The notes: a model not told the origin generated them from the letters alone. Shown: positions 7,025-15,410, numbered from the stretch's first letter. The stretch: DNA of 25,945 nt from an uncultured Catenibacterium sp. (GCA_900540685.1 UQGS01000028.1:1-25945), one strand, 5' to 3'. A program made the numbers and translations.

Positions 7025-8023
7025 TTACATATGTTTCTTTGCAAAGTTCCAAGTATCTCTGCACATATCATCTAGTGTCTTTTCAGCAACCCATCCTAAC
7101 TGTTCTTTTGCACGAGTAGGATCTGCATAACATGTTGCGATATCACCAGCACGTCTTGGCTTGATTTCATATGGTATTTCAATACCATTCACTCTTTCAA
7201 ATGCCTTAACGATTTCTAATACACTATATCCTTTACCTGTTCCTAGGTTACAGATATGTACACCTGGTGTTGCATATTTTTCAATCGCAAGTACATGACC
7301 CTTAGCTAGGTCTACTACATGGATGTAATCACGTACACCAGTTCCATCTGGTGTATCATAGTCATCACCAAATACGCCTAAGCAAGGAAGTTCTCTAGTT
7401 GCCACCTTCATGATATAAGGCATTAAGTTATTAGGAATTCCTTTTGGATCTTCTCCTAATAATCCTGATTCATGTGCTCCGATTGGGTTGAAGTAACGAA
7501 GTAATGTCACAGACATTTCTGGTACAGCATGCTGTACATCTGTTAGGATTCTTTCCATCATGGCCTTTGTAGAACCATATGGGTTTGTAGTCTGTCCTAA
7601 TTCGCAGTCTTCAGTTAAAGGTACAACCTTTGGATCACCATATACTGTTGCACTTGAAGAGAATACGATAGAAGGTACATGATACTTCTTCATAAGCTTA
7701 GCAACAATAAGAGTTGTCATTAAGTTATTTGTATAGTATTCAATTGGCTTAACGACTGATTCACCTACTGCCTTGAAGGCTGCACAGTGAATGACTGCAT
7801 CTAATTTATTTTCCTTGAATACTGCTTCTGTCTTATCTTCATCTAAAACGTTGAATTCATAGAACTTTACTTTCTTCCCTGTAATTTCATGAATTGCATC
7901 TAAGGCTTCTGGTTTTGAATTTGAGAAGTCATCGATGACTACAACATCATGTCCGCTCTGTAGTAATTCTACACAGACATGACTACCAATATAACCTGCA
8001 CCACCTGTGACTAATACGTTCAT
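7025..8023 (-). CDS. galE: UDP-glucose 4-epimerase
   Basis: 332-residue extended short-chain dehydrogenase that interconverts UDP-galactose and UDP-glucose with bound NAD+. The Rossmann motif TGGAGYIGSH lies at residues 6-15, the serine region SSSATVYGDP at about 122-131 and the catalytic pair Y149-x3-K153 in YGSTK. The RYFNPIGAHESG and RDYIHVVDLAKGH segments are family-typical, and the length is normal. It is the last gene of the Leloir operon, two bases after galK, and recycles the UDP-sugar used by GalT. Confidence 0.97.
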   Translation of the reverse strand: MNVLVTGGAGYIGSHVCVELLQSGHDVVVIDDFSNSKPEALDAIHEITGKKVKFYEFNVLDEDKTEAVFKENKLDAVIHCAAFKAVGESVVKPIEYYTNNLMTTLIVAKLMKKYHVPSIVFSSSATVYGDPKVVPLTEDCELGQTTNPYGSTKAMMERILTDVQHAVPEMSVTLLRYFNPIGAHESGLLGEDPKGIPNNLMPYIMKVATRELPCLGVFGDDYDTPDGTGVRDYIHVVDLAKGHVLAIEKYATPGVHICNLGTGKGYSVLEIVKAFERVNGIEIPYEIKPRRAGDIATCYADPTRAKEQLGWVAEKTLDDMCRDTWNFAKKHM

Positions 8024-8025
8024 GT

Positions 8026-9309
8026 TTATTCCTCCACAACTTTACATCCGCCAAGTTTTCTTACTTTAAGTACATGACAGCTGCCTTCTCCAAATAATTT
8101 TTCAATTTCTTTCTTATATTCTGGGACAAAATCATTTTCTACAAATGCCTGGATTGTACCTGCGAATCCACCACCATGTACTCTAGATACACCATGGTTA
8201 CCTAATACGATTTCACTTAATGCAAGACCAGCAGAAACTGCCTGATGTTTATAGTCAAAGTCTGCATAGACGTTCTGTAAGTACTTATAGCTTGAATTAC
8301 CTGATTCTTTGATAAGTTTCTTGAATAAGTCAAAATCATCATTGTTTAATGCTTCTACAATTTGAGGTACTCTTGCGTTTTCCTTGAAGAAATGAATTGC
8401 TCTTAAGATTTCTCTATCGTTCTTTACTGCTGCTCTGACATCTGCAAGATGATCAAAGAATTCCTTTTCATCTACTTCTCTTAGGAATTCCTTGCCAAAG
8501 TAATGAGCCACATCCTTCATTTCAGTTGGAATAGCACCATAGGCATCAGTTAAGTCTGCATGGCTTCCCTTTGTATCAACGATACATAAGCTATGAGCAT
8601 ATTTAGAGAAATCTACATCTACATGGTTAACGACTGGATGTTCTGTATCCTTGAAATCGATAGAGATAAGTCCACCTACAGCACATGCACACTGGTCCAT
8701 TAATCCACAAGGCTTACCAAAGTATACATTTTCAGCATACTGACCTACTTTTGCGATAGTGACCATATCGATGCTCATATCATTATATAAACCATCAATG
8801 ATTGTACCGATGATTGTTTCAAACGCAGCTGAACTAGATAAACCAGCACCTACTAATACATCACTTGTAATGAATGCCTTGAACCCACCGATGTTGTAGC
8901 CTAGTTCTTTAAGTTTAGACACAACACCTCTGATTAATCCTTCTGAAGTACCTTCTTCTTCATCCTTCTTATCTAGATCATTTAAATAGATTGGCTTAAT
9001 ATCAAAACTATCAGATACAACCTTGATCACATCATCCTGTCTAGCCACTACACCAATCGCATCTAGGTTAATAGAACCAGCTAAGACACAGCCATGCTGA
9101 TGGTCTGTATGGTTACCTGAGATTTCACTTCTACCTGCAGCACTATAGATGCTGACATTTTCATCACCATAAATTTCAATGAACTTGTTGAGTGCGTTTG
9201 CATATCTATCCTTCTGATAGTCTACTAAGCTGGCATCTTCATATAGATCTTCCAACATTTCATCATATTTATTAGTTTTAAATTCTTCTTTTAATAAGCT
9301 TGCTTTCAT
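8026..9309 (-). CDS. galK: Galactokinase
   Basis: GHMP kinase of 427 residues that phosphorylates alpha-D-galactose to galactose-1-phosphate with ATP. The galactokinase signature GRSEISGNHTDHQHG is at about 59-73, the GHMP phosphate-binding loop GAGLSSSAAFE at 154-164, the catalytic Asp in CGLMDQ (D205) and the third GHMP motif RVHGGGFAGTIQAF near the C-terminus. It is slightly longer than the roughly 390 residues of many bacterial enzymes, with extra N-terminal residues before the signature. It overlaps galM by 4 bases (ATGA) and ends two bases before galE. Confidence 0.97.
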   Translation of the reverse strand: MKASLLKEEFKTNKYDEMLEDLYEDASLVDYQKDRYANALNKFIEIYGDENVSIYSAAGRSEISGNHTDHQHGCVLAGSINLDAIGVVARQDDVIKVVSDSFDIKPIYLNDLDKKDEEEGTSEGLIRGVVSKLKELGYNIGGFKAFITSDVLVGAGLSSSAAFETIIGTIIDGLYNDMSIDMVTIAKVGQYAENVYFGKPCGLMDQCACAVGGLISIDFKDTEHPVVNHVDVDFSKYAHSLCIVDTKGSHADLTDAYGAIPTEMKDVAHYFGKEFLREVDEKEFFDHLADVRAAVKNDREILRAIHFFKENARVPQIVEALNNDDFDLFKKLIKESGNSSYKYLQNVYADFDYKHQAVSAGLALSEIVLGNHGVSRVHGGGFAGTIQAFVENDFVPEYKKEIEKLFGEGSCHVLKVRKLGGCKVVEE

Positions 9310-10319
9310 TTTGACACCTCGAATGTATATACTGTTTCTTCTTTAAATTGTTTATTTGCGTTTAAGATTACCTTAGGGTTCTCTTCTTTATGAATACTAT
9401 CTGGTAAATAACTTGTTTCAATACATAATGCATCTTGTGGATGCATATGATATCCATATTTATCTAACTGTCCATCTAAGTAGTTTGCACTATAGACCTG
9501 TGCTGATGGATAAGTAGTAGATACAGTTAATTTAATACCAGTTTCTGGAGAATAAAGTTCTGCCTGATTCCTGTCTGTATTAAATACAAATGGATGATCA
9601 TAACCACGAGCTGTGATTAGCTGTGAATGATTGTCTTTGATACAGTCTCCAATCACTTTTTCACTTCTAAAGTCAAATGGAGTATTTGTGACATCTAATA
9701 ATTCACCTGTATATAATCCATCACCATCAACACATCCTACTTTATCTGCATTAAGTTTTAATACATGATTATGAACACTTGATGCATGACCATTTAAGTT
9801 GAAATATGAATGGTTTGTGATATTGATGATTGTATCCTGATCACTCACTGCTTCATAACGCATATGAAGTGATGTTCCTTCAATTGTGTAATAAGCATAG
9901 AAGTCTAATGTACCTGGATAGCCTTCTTCACCATCTTTAGATACATAGTGGAACTTGACACCATCTTCAATAAATTCATAATCAAACACTTTGTAAGAGA
10001 ATCCTTCAATACCACCATGTAATGAGTTAGGACCATTATTAATAGGAACATTATAAGTCTTCCCATTTAATGTGAAAGTTCCCTTCTCAATACGGTTGCA
10101 TACTCGTCCCACTAAAGCACCAAGATATGTACCATCTCTCTTCTGGTAATCTGATACTTCAGGGAAACCTAATACGCAATCACATGGTTTTCCTTCTTTG
10201 TCCTTCACCACAGCTTTAAGTAGTGTACAGCCAAAGTTTGTGACTTCCACATAGAAGTCCTTGTTTTCTAAGCCGATGACAACTATACCGTCATCTAATT
10301 CTTTCTTAATTTCTACCAT
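9306..10319 (-). CDS. galM: Aldose 1-epimerase (galactose mutarotase)
   Basis: 337-residue mutarotase that converts beta-D-galactose, as released by beta-galactosidase, to the alpha anomer used by GalK. H101 lies in NSLHGG, H170 in NHSYFNLNG and the catalytic base E301 in CIETSYLPDS; GRVCNRI is also typical. The ATG overlaps the end of galT by 7 bases (ATGGTAG), and its GGAGGG ribosome site lies inside galT. It is cytoplasmic with no signal peptide. The gene order links lactose hydrolysis to the kinase step. Confidence 0.95.
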   Translation of the reverse strand: MVEIKKELDDGIVVIGLENKDFYVEVTNFGCTLLKAVVKDKEGKPCDCVLGFPEVSDYQKRDGTYLGALVGRVCNRIEKGTFTLNGKTYNVPINNGPNSLHGGIEGFSYKVFDYEFIEDGVKFHYVSKDGEEGYPGTLDFYAYYTIEGTSLHMRYEAVSDQDTIINITNHSYFNLNGHASSVHNHVLKLNADKVGCVDGDGLYTGELLDVTNTPFDFRSEKVIGDCIKDNHSQLITARGYDHPFVFNTDRNQAELYSPETGIKLTVSTTYPSAQVYSANYLDGQLDKYGYHMHPQDALCIETSYLPDSIHKEENPKVILNANKQFKEETVYTFEVSK

Positions 10320-11782
10320 AAGCCCTCCACGAAACGACTGAATCCTTCAATACCTTCATCAGTCATCTTATATACACCAGCATCTTCTAATACTGCTACG
10401 AACTTCTTAGTGACTTCTACTTCTAGGAATTCATCAACATTCTCATAGTCACAAGTTTTAAGGTATTTGTACCAGTCTGCATGCTTCTGTAATGATTCAT
10501 TTGAATCAAAATCCGCATTTCCTAATAGACACTGTTTAATATCTTCTAATTCATTCTTTAATCTTGCAGGAAGAACAGCTAAGCCCATTACTTCAATTAA
10601 GCCGATGTTTTCCTTCTTAATGTGATGATGCTGTGCATGTGGGTGGAAGATTCCTAATGGATATTCATCAGTTGTACGATTATTTCTAAGTACTAGGTCT
10701 AACTGATACTTTCCATCCTTCATACGTGCAATTGGAGTCACTGTGTTATGTCTTACACCATCTGTATAGGCAATGATATTGAGTGATTCATCACTATAAT
10801 CAATCCATTTTTCGAGAATAACATCAGCCAAAGCGATAATTTTTTCTTTGGAAGTAGAGGTAAGTCTTAGAGTTGACAATGGCCAATACAGCATATCTAT
10901 CTGTACCTGATCATGTTCATAACTCTTGATGACTTTCGCATCTTCCATTGGGAAATGATGACGACCACCTTGGTAGTGATCATGGGTAAGGATAGAACCA
11001 CCTACAATTGGTAGATCCGCATTACTGCCCAGCATATAATGAGGGAACTTATCTACAAATGCGAATAGGTGCTCGAATGTATTGTGGTCAATTTTCATTG
11101 GCTGATGTTTTTCATTAAATACGATACAGTGTTCATTGTAGTAAACATAAGGTGAATACTGTAAGTAGTAGCGATGCCCTGTTAAGTCCAATGGGATAAT
11201 ACGATGATTCTGTCTTGCAGGATGTTTCATATTACCTGCAAATCCAACATTCTCTTTACATAATAAGCAAAGAGGATAGTTTGTAGATTTGATATTCTTT
11301 GCAGCCGCAATCGCTTTAGGATCCTTTTCTGGTTTAGAAAGGTTAATAGTAATCTGAATATCACCATATTTCACATAATGGTTAAACTTGATATTCTTAT
11401 CAATACGTGATTTACGAATATAGTTACTACTAATACTTAAATCATAGAAGTAGTCTGTTGCTTTTTCTGGAGATTCATTATAAAGAGTGTTGAACTTATT
11501 GACTACTTCACTAGGACGAGGCATGAGGCAGTTCATAAGTCTTGTATCAAATAAATCTTTTTCAGTCACAGAATCTGAAATCATACCTTTTTCTACTGCA
11601 TAGTCAAGAATATGATCAATGATATCCTGTGCTGTTTCTAATTTTTCATCGATTTCTTCTAGTTCAAATTCATCTAGCTGAAGTAAGTCTAGAATTAAGT
11701 TTGTGGCATAGTACAAGTCATCTTTGCCAATCATGCCTTTCTGCAAGGCGAAATTTAATAGTCTGTTGATTTCGTGGTTCAT
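10313..11782 (-). CDS. galT: UDP-glucose--hexose-1-phosphate uridylyltransferase (Firmicutes type)
   Basis: 489 residues, matching the long type II GalT family of Bacillota rather than the roughly 350-residue E. coli type. It transfers UMP from UDP-glucose to galactose-1-phosphate, giving UDP-galactose and glucose-1-phosphate. Seen are the N-terminal helical region (INRLLNFALQKGMI), the RPSEVVNKFNTLY segment, the cysteine pair CLLCKENVGF, and the histidine-rich GGSILTHDHYQGGRHHFPMEDA that is characteristic of the family. First gene of the operon, with GAGGAG 8 bases before ATG and the regulated promoter at 11826-11854. Confidence 0.96.
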   Translation of the reverse strand: MNHEINRLLNFALQKGMIGKDDLYYATNLILDLLQLDEFELEEIDEKLETAQDIIDHILDYAVEKGMISDSVTEKDLFDTRLMNCLMPRPSEVVNKFNTLYNESPEKATDYFYDLSISSNYIRKSRIDKNIKFNHYVKYGDIQITINLSKPEKDPKAIAAAKNIKSTNYPLCLLCKENVGFAGNMKHPARQNHRIIPLDLTGHRYYLQYSPYVYYNEHCIVFNEKHQPMKIDHNTFEHLFAFVDKFPHYMLGSNADLPIVGGSILTHDHYQGGRHHFPMEDAKVIKSYEHDQVQIDMLYWPLSTLRLTSTSKEKIIALADVILEKWIDYSDESLNIIAYTDGVRHNTVTPIARMKDGKYQLDLVLRNNRTTDEYPLGIFHPHAQHHHIKKENIGLIEVMGLAVLPARLKNELEDIKQCLLGNADFDSNESLQKHADWYKYLKTCDYENVDEFLEVEVTKKFVAVLEDAGVYKMTDEGIEGFSRFVEGLW

Positions 11783-11825
11783 TGTGGATTCTCCTCTTTT
11801 TTATACTTTTCTTTTCTGCACCTAT

Positions 11826-11854
11826 ATAATAAAACTTTTTAGTAAAATAATCAA
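11826..11854 (-). promoter_or_regulatory. gal operon promoter with an operator in its spacer
   Basis: On the minus strand TTGATT (11854-11849) and TATTAT (11831-11826) are exactly 17 bases apart, about 45 bases before the galT ATG. The perfect dyad TTTTACTAAAA (11847-11837) fills the spacer, so a bound repressor would block RNA polymerase. Confidence 0.82.
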
Positions 11855-11903
11855 TAGTATTTTAGTTATTTTACTAATTAATTTACTGCGTATTTTACTA
11901 AAA
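11837..11903. promoter_or_regulatory. GalR operator array, consensus TTTTA(G/C)TAAAA
   Basis: There are two perfect 11-base dyads, TTTTAGTAAAA at 11837-11847 and TTTTACTAAAA at 11893-11903. Between them are TTTTACTAATT at 11869-11879 (one arm imperfect) and an overlapping half-like TTTTAGTTATT at 11860-11870. The odd-length dyad with a central G/C fits LacI/GalR-family sites, and the regulator gene is next door. Binding by that protein is inferred. Confidence 0.75.
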
Positions 11904-11933
11904 TAAAAGAGAGGAGTTTTATTACTTCTCTCT
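11900..11933 (-). terminator. Terminator of galR, overlapping its stop codon
   Basis: On the minus strand AGAGAGAAG pairs with CTCCTCTCT (9 bp including one G-T) around an 8-base loop, followed by TTTATTTT. The stem includes the last codons of galR. It separates galR from the gal promoter and shares sequence with the rightmost operator. Confidence 0.7.
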
Positions 11934-12914
11934 GCATGAATTTCTTATAACTAATTGGCATGGTAATTGTATTCTTCGTGGATAACTGATATCCTCTTCC
12001 GTAATCATTCTATGTAACAATGAAGCCCCCATCTCTCCCATCTCACTGGATGGTGCATAAACAGTAGATAATGTAGGACGTGTGAAGTTACATGCATCTA
12101 CATCATTAAATCCCATAATAGACACTTCTTCTGGCACTTTGATTCCTGCATCTAATAAAGCCTGCATAGCCCCCATCGCAAGAGGATCATTCGCACAGAA
12201 GATTGCGGAAGGTACCTTTCCTTCTTCTATCATACGATTCATAACTGAATAGCCTTCATCTCCTGTCATTTCATGATTGGTTGTAAATATTTCGTAATTC
12301 ACTCCTAAATATTCACAATATTTAATAAAGCTTTTCTTTCTAGATACAGTCTGTAAAGACATCTCATCATATTCATTTCTTCCCATAAAACCAATGGTTT
12401 TGTGACCTTGTGATTGGAAATAATTCACTACCTTATACATTGCATCATCGAAATCTAATGAGATACAAACATTTGTGATAGGAGATAAATCCATATCCAG
12501 CAAAACAATTCGACTAGATAACTTACTAAATGTATCTAAGTATTTCTTTTCAAACTTACCAATACAGATAATACCATCTACCCCTTCTAATACCTGTTTC
12601 ATATTCATATCATCATATCTTACTTTAGTAGAAGCCATTCTTTCTTTTCTTAAGTATTTCTCTACACCTTGTAAGATAGATAAGAAATAAGTATCTCTAA
12701 ATTCCTGTTCAAATGTATAACATTGAATAATACCTATATTATATGTTTTCTTCTTATCCTTTGACTTTAAGGAGTAATTAAGTTCACTAGCCACTCTTAA
12801 TATTTTTTCTTTTGTCTCAGGTAAAACTTTTAATGTTTTATCTTCGTTTAATACTCTCGATACTGTCGCAATAGAAACACCTGCTTCTTTCGCAATATCT
12901 TTAATTGTAGCCAT
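11922..12914 (-). CDS. galR: LacI/GalR-family transcriptional regulator of the gal operon
   Basis: 330 residues. The N-terminal LacI helix-turn-helix is MATIKDIAKEAGVSIATVSR with hinge helix residues near LNY at about 46, followed by a periplasmic-binding-like effector domain (IIQCYTFEQ, DGIICIG, FCANDPLAMGAMQALLDAG, ISIMGFNDVD). GalR and LacR proteins of this group repress gal genes until galactose or a related sugar binds; the effector here is inferred from context. The ATG follows AGGAGG 7 bases upstream. It is immediately upstream of galT in the same direction but ends in its own terminator. The same TTTTA(G/C)TAAAA motif lies before both genes, suggesting autoregulation. Confidence 0.92.
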   Translation of the reverse strand: MATIKDIAKEAGVSIATVSRVLNEDKTLKVLPETKEKILRVASELNYSLKSKDKKKTYNIGIIQCYTFEQEFRDTYFLSILQGVEKYLRKERMASTKVRYDDMNMKQVLEGVDGIICIGKFEKKYLDTFSKLSSRIVLLDMDLSPITNVCISLDFDDAMYKVVNYFQSQGHKTIGFMGRNEYDEMSLQTVSRKKSFIKYCEYLGVNYEIFTTNHEMTGDEGYSVMNRMIEEGKVPSAIFCANDPLAMGAMQALLDAGIKVPEEVSIMGFNDVDACNFTRPTLSTVYAPSSEMGEMGASLLHRMITEEDISYPRRIQLPCQLVIRNSCREK

Positions 12915-12968
12915 TTCTTTTTCCTCCTATCATTACTATACTAACTAATATATCACAATCTTGATAAA

Positions 12969-12991
12969 ATGTAGTAAAAATTTTAGTAATA
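12969..12991. promoter_or_regulatory. Candidate GalR autoregulatory operators
   Basis: Upstream of galR lie TTTTAGTAATA (12981-12991, one mismatch to the gal operator) and ATGTAGTAAAA (12969-12979, two mismatches), with centres 12 bases apart. Their position 55-77 bases before the start codon fits a repressor site at the galR promoter, whose -35/-10 boxes I cannot assign with confidence. Confidence 0.55.
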
Positions 12992-13086
12992 TTTTAATTC
13001 ATTTTAATGATAAATTATTTTTTCTTCATTTTCATTGTATATATCAAGCATTTTTCTATCTTGTCTACAATTTCTTCATTTTTTTG

Positions 13087-13115
13087 TTGACGAGTCTATT
13101 TCTACATGGTATTAT
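13087..13115 (+). promoter_or_regulatory. Promoter of the second tRNA-Ile/tRNA-Ala pair
   Basis: TTGACG (13087-13092), a 17-base spacer and TATTAT (13110-13115) lie 19 bases before the first base of tRNA-Ile. A second near-consensus signal on the plus strand was not seen nearby. Confidence 0.85.
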
Positions 13116-13134
13116 AGGTGAGCAGTCAAGAAAC

Positions 13135-13211
<77 letters not shown>

Positions 13212-13231
13212 TGTTTATTTAAAATTTCTTT

Positions 13232-13307
13232 GGGGCCTTAGCTCAGCTGGGAGAGCGCCTGCTTTGCACGCAGGAGGTCAGGAGTTCGATCCTCCTAGGC
13301 TCCACCA
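13232..13307 (+). tRNA. tRNA-Ala (TGC), second locus
   Basis: Identical to the tRNA-Ala at 172-247, with CCA encoded at 13305-13307. The spacer between the Ile and Ala genes is also identical, so the whole 175-base block (75-249 and 13135-13309) is repeated exactly. Confidence 0.97.
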
Positions 13308-13318
13308 TTAAGAATTCA

Positions 13319-13342
13319 ACAGGCAAAAATGTCTGTTTTTTT
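13319..13342 (+). terminator. Terminator of the second tRNA pair
   Basis: ACAGGC and GTCTGT form a 6-bp stem with one G-T pair and an A-rich loop, followed by seven T. Its sequence differs from the terminator of the first tRNA cluster, so the duplicated block ends just after CCA. Confidence 0.85.
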
Positions 13343-13359
13343 ATTATATCAATATACTT

Positions 13360-13396
13360 AAAAAGCCATAGTCCTATTAAAGGATTATGGCTTTTT
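13360..13396 (-). terminator. Terminator of deoC (bidirectional)
   Basis: AAAAGCCATAGTCC and GGATTATGGCTTTT pair over 14 positions with one G-T and a 7-base loop. A run of A precedes it and a run of T follows, so it can stop transcription from both sides. It lies 5 bases from the deoC stop. Confidence 0.88.
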
Positions 13397-13400
13397 ACTT

Positions 13401-14069
13401 TTAGTATCCTGCACCAGTGTCAGTATTCTTCATGATTTTGACTAAACGGCTTGTACCAAGTCTGTCAGCACCAAGTTCAATGAACTTTTCAGCATCATCA
13501 AATGAACTAATACCACCTGCTGCTTTTACTTTAACACCTTCGCCTACATGATCATGCATTAACTTCACATCATCAAATGTAGCACCTGCAGTAGAGAATC
13601 CTGTTGATGTTTTAATGTATTCTGCGCCTGCATTTGTGACTAATTCACACATCTTGATCTTTTCTTCTTCTGTAAGAAGACATGTTTCAATAATAACCTT
13701 TAAGATCTTACCATCACATGCTTCGTGAATCTGACGGATTTCATCTTCTACTTCTTCATATCTCTTATCTTTTAAGAATCCGATATTAATAACCATATCG
13801 ATTTCAGATGCCCCATTTTCAATAGCATCCTTTGTTTCAAATACTTTTACTGCAGTTGTACTGTATCCATTTGGGAATCCAATAACTGTACAGATGGGAA
13901 GTTTACCATCTACATATTCAGCCGCCTGTTTTACATAAGCTGCTGGAATACAAGCAGATGCTGTACCATATTTGATTCCATCATCTAGGATCACCTTAAT
14001 GTCTTCCCAAGTGGCACTCTGAGCCAATAAAGTGTGGTCTACTTTTTTTAAAATATCATTTGTATTCAT
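13401..14069 (-). CDS. deoC: Deoxyribose-phosphate aldolase
   Basis: 222-residue class I aldolase that splits 2-deoxyribose-5-phosphate into glyceraldehyde-3-phosphate and acetaldehyde, in deoxynucleoside catabolism. D91 in EIDMVINIGFLK, the Schiff-base lysine K153 in YIKTSTGFS and K182 in VKAAGGIS form the known catalytic set. The length is normal for Bacillota. I start at ATG 14069 because GAGAGGT precedes it; an in-frame GTG seven codons earlier lies in that ribosome site. It is a single-gene unit with its own promoter and terminator and no other deo genes nearby. Confidence 0.96.
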   Translation of the reverse strand: MNTNDILKKVDHTLLAQSATWEDIKVILDDGIKYGTASACIPAAYVKQAAEYVDGKLPICTVIGFPNGYSTTAVKVFETKDAIENGASEIDMVINIGFLKDKRYEEVEDEIRQIHEACDGKILKVIIETCLLTEEEKIKMCELVTNAGAEYIKTSTGFSTAGATFDDVKLMHDHVGEGVKVKAAGGISSFDDAEKFIELGADRLGTSRLVKIMKNTDTGAGY

Positions 14070-14097
14070 TTTACTTTTACCTCTCTTCACATATACT

Positions 14098-14106
14098 ATT
14101 ATAACA
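14098..14106 (-). promoter_or_regulatory. Extended -10 element of deoC
   Basis: On the minus strand TGTTATAAT, an extended -10 (TGn-TATAAT), lies about 30 bases before the deoC start. A TTGACT box is present at 14130-14125 but is 21 bases from the TATAAT, too far for a usual -35, so the extended -10 probably carries the promoter. Confidence 0.6.
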
Positions 14107-14244
14107 GTTTATCTCAAATAAAGTAGTCAATTGTGTTCTCTGGCATCTTAATTCCAAAATTTTATGTCATTATTGCACCTATAATCGTAAATGTATCAGG
14201 TGCTTCTAGTTCCCTTTCTCCTTGATAAAAAGAATAAGTTAAGC

Positions 14245-14501
14245 TCAAATTATAGTTTGACTCGTTAATACAAGCCGGAGAAAGGTGGCAGATTCCTCGT
14301 TAGTCATGCCCTTTGCTTCTGGCACAATACTTTCAAAGACTGCGTCCCGGACGATAAGGCGGTGGCTGCGCGTTCTGCGTTCCTCTTTGAATAGCTTCTG
14401 ACGCAACATTTTTTCCTGATTTTCAAACTGCCGGATTTTCTTCTTCCCCCCTCAATCTCGGCTTGCAGCTCCTCGCGGGTTTTCTCTCTTGGCTTTGTCA
14501 T
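14245..14501 (-). pseudogene. Frameshifted DUF3847 gene of a conjugative-type element
   Basis: ATG 14501 with an AAAGGAG site upstream opens MTKPREKTREELQAEIE, and the other reading frame then continues KKIRQFENQEKMLRQK and RTRSHRLIVRDAVFESIVPE up to TGA at 14245. Together these match DUF3847 proteins, small coiled-coil proteins encoded beside mobilisation genes in Bacillota integrative elements. The break lies in a run of six G on the minus strand (C run at about 14446-14451): one more G, or two fewer, restores the frame. A further coding-like stretch of 28 codons follows in another frame (14162-14248), source unrecognised. Base composition is more GC-rich than that of neighbouring genes, in keeping with transfer. 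No relaxase or integrase remains nearby. Confidence 0.75.
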
Positions 14502-14532
14502 GGGTGGTCGCTCCTTTCTGCTCATAGGCATA

Positions 14533-14564
14533 GAAAAAGGACAATCGATTTTTTCGACTGTCCT
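14533..14564 (-). terminator. Terminator of the lipoprotein gene
   Basis: On the minus strand AGGACAGTCGA pairs with TCGATTGTCCT (11 bp, one G-T) around five A, followed by TTTTTC. It lies 29 bases beyond the lipoprotein stop and before the DUF3847 remnant. Confidence 0.82.
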
Positions 14565-14592
14565 CTCGGATTGCTTATGTAATTGTAAAATG

Positions 14593-15273
14593 TTATTTTT
14601 CATTAAACTTTTGAATATCTCCGTAATCTTTAAGCTCACTATTTTCAAAAGCTTGTTGTAAATTATCGCTATCCAAAAACAACACATTTCCACTTGAGGT
14701 CAAGGGCAACAAACAAGAATCAGCTTTCAGTATTTCTGCCGGATTGTCTATTAGCATAACCAGAGGATTTTTTGCTTCTATCGGCTTCGCTGATCCAAGA
14801 GTTACATTTACAGGAAATGCAAGCAGACCGCCACCTTCGTATTCGTATAACCCTGTTCCTTCTGGCAATACACTTCCGTCGTTTGTCAATATCGGCATTT
14901 GACTGTCTAAAAACTCTTGCATACTTTTTGATAAGCTGCTATATTCTATGGGCTTTAATTTGCCAGAATCGCCAAAGTTTTCAATCCATTTGGGATTTGT
15001 AAACACCAAATGGTCATAATCTCCCAGCTCGGCAGAAAGTTCAATAGCGCTATCTACTACATAGGAGAGGAGCAAATTGTCCTCTTGGTCAGATAGCAAA
15101 TTGCTTCCAGCAGTTATCAGTTCTTTATCTTCGCATACTGTATCTATGTCAGTATATTCTATAAAGCTAATTCCGGTCATGTCATATTTGGAAAGCTTAT
15201 TTGTATTTCCGCACCCGGTTAAACTAATCACAAGTGCTAATGCAAACATGATTATAATGTTGTTATGTTTCAT
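14593..15273 (-). CDS. Putative lipoprotein of unknown function
   Basis: 226 residues with a clear lipoprotein signal: MKHNN, a hydrophobic stretch IIIMFALALVISL, then the lipobox LTGC with the lipid-modified cysteine at position 21. It should be anchored on the outer face of the membrane. The mature part is acidic and has no motif or repeat I recognise, apart from segments such as GDYDHLVFTNPKWIENFGDSGKL. I start at ATG 15273 because GGAGG lies 5 bases upstream; an in-frame ATG at 15285 overlaps that site. It is the only intact gene in a stretch of decayed element genes (DUF3847 before 14501, a broken small gene after 15411), so it is probably cargo of that element. Intact with its own terminator, it may still be expressed. 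Confidence 0.7.
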   Translation of the reverse strand: MKHNNIIIMFALALVISLTGCGNTNKLSKYDMTGISFIEYTDIDTVCEDKELITAGSNLLSDQEDNLLLSYVVDSAIELSAELGDYDHLVFTNPKWIENFGDSGKLKPIEYSSLSKSMQEFLDSQMPILTNDGSVLPEGTGLYEYEGGGLLAFPVNVTLGSAKPIEAKNPLVMLIDNPAEILKADSCLLPLTSSGNVLFLDSDNLQQAFENSELKDYGDIQKFNEK

Positions 15274-15347
15274 AGATTCCTCCATTTTCTGTTTGTTGCC
15301 CAGTTATTAAATAAATATAACACAAACTTATGAACAAATCCACATCA

Positions 15348-15394
15348 TTTCAGCCTGTCGGCAGCATCGTCTTTCAGCCTGTCGGCAGCATCGT
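15348..15394. repeat. Two-copy 24-bp tandem repeat
   Basis: The 23-base block TTTCAGCCTGTCGGCAGCAT plus CGT occurs at 15348-15370 and again at 15372-15394, and the core GCCTGTCGGCA recurs at 15418-15428. With the one-base joint the unit is 24 bases, eight codons; on the minus strand it reads DAADRLKD twice. It is therefore probably the repeated tail of a decayed coding region and not a regulatory array. The GC content is far above that of the surroundings. Confidence 0.7.
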
Positions 15395-15410
15395 GTTCTC
15401 TGGCATACTC

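Noticed and set aside
14304..14693. A 129-codon minus-strand frame running from the end of the lipoprotein gene through the DUF3847 region
   Set aside because: Only the middle part from ATG 14501 to the G-run is in a real coding frame; the rest is antisense or out of frame. Treated as the DUF3847 pseudogene.
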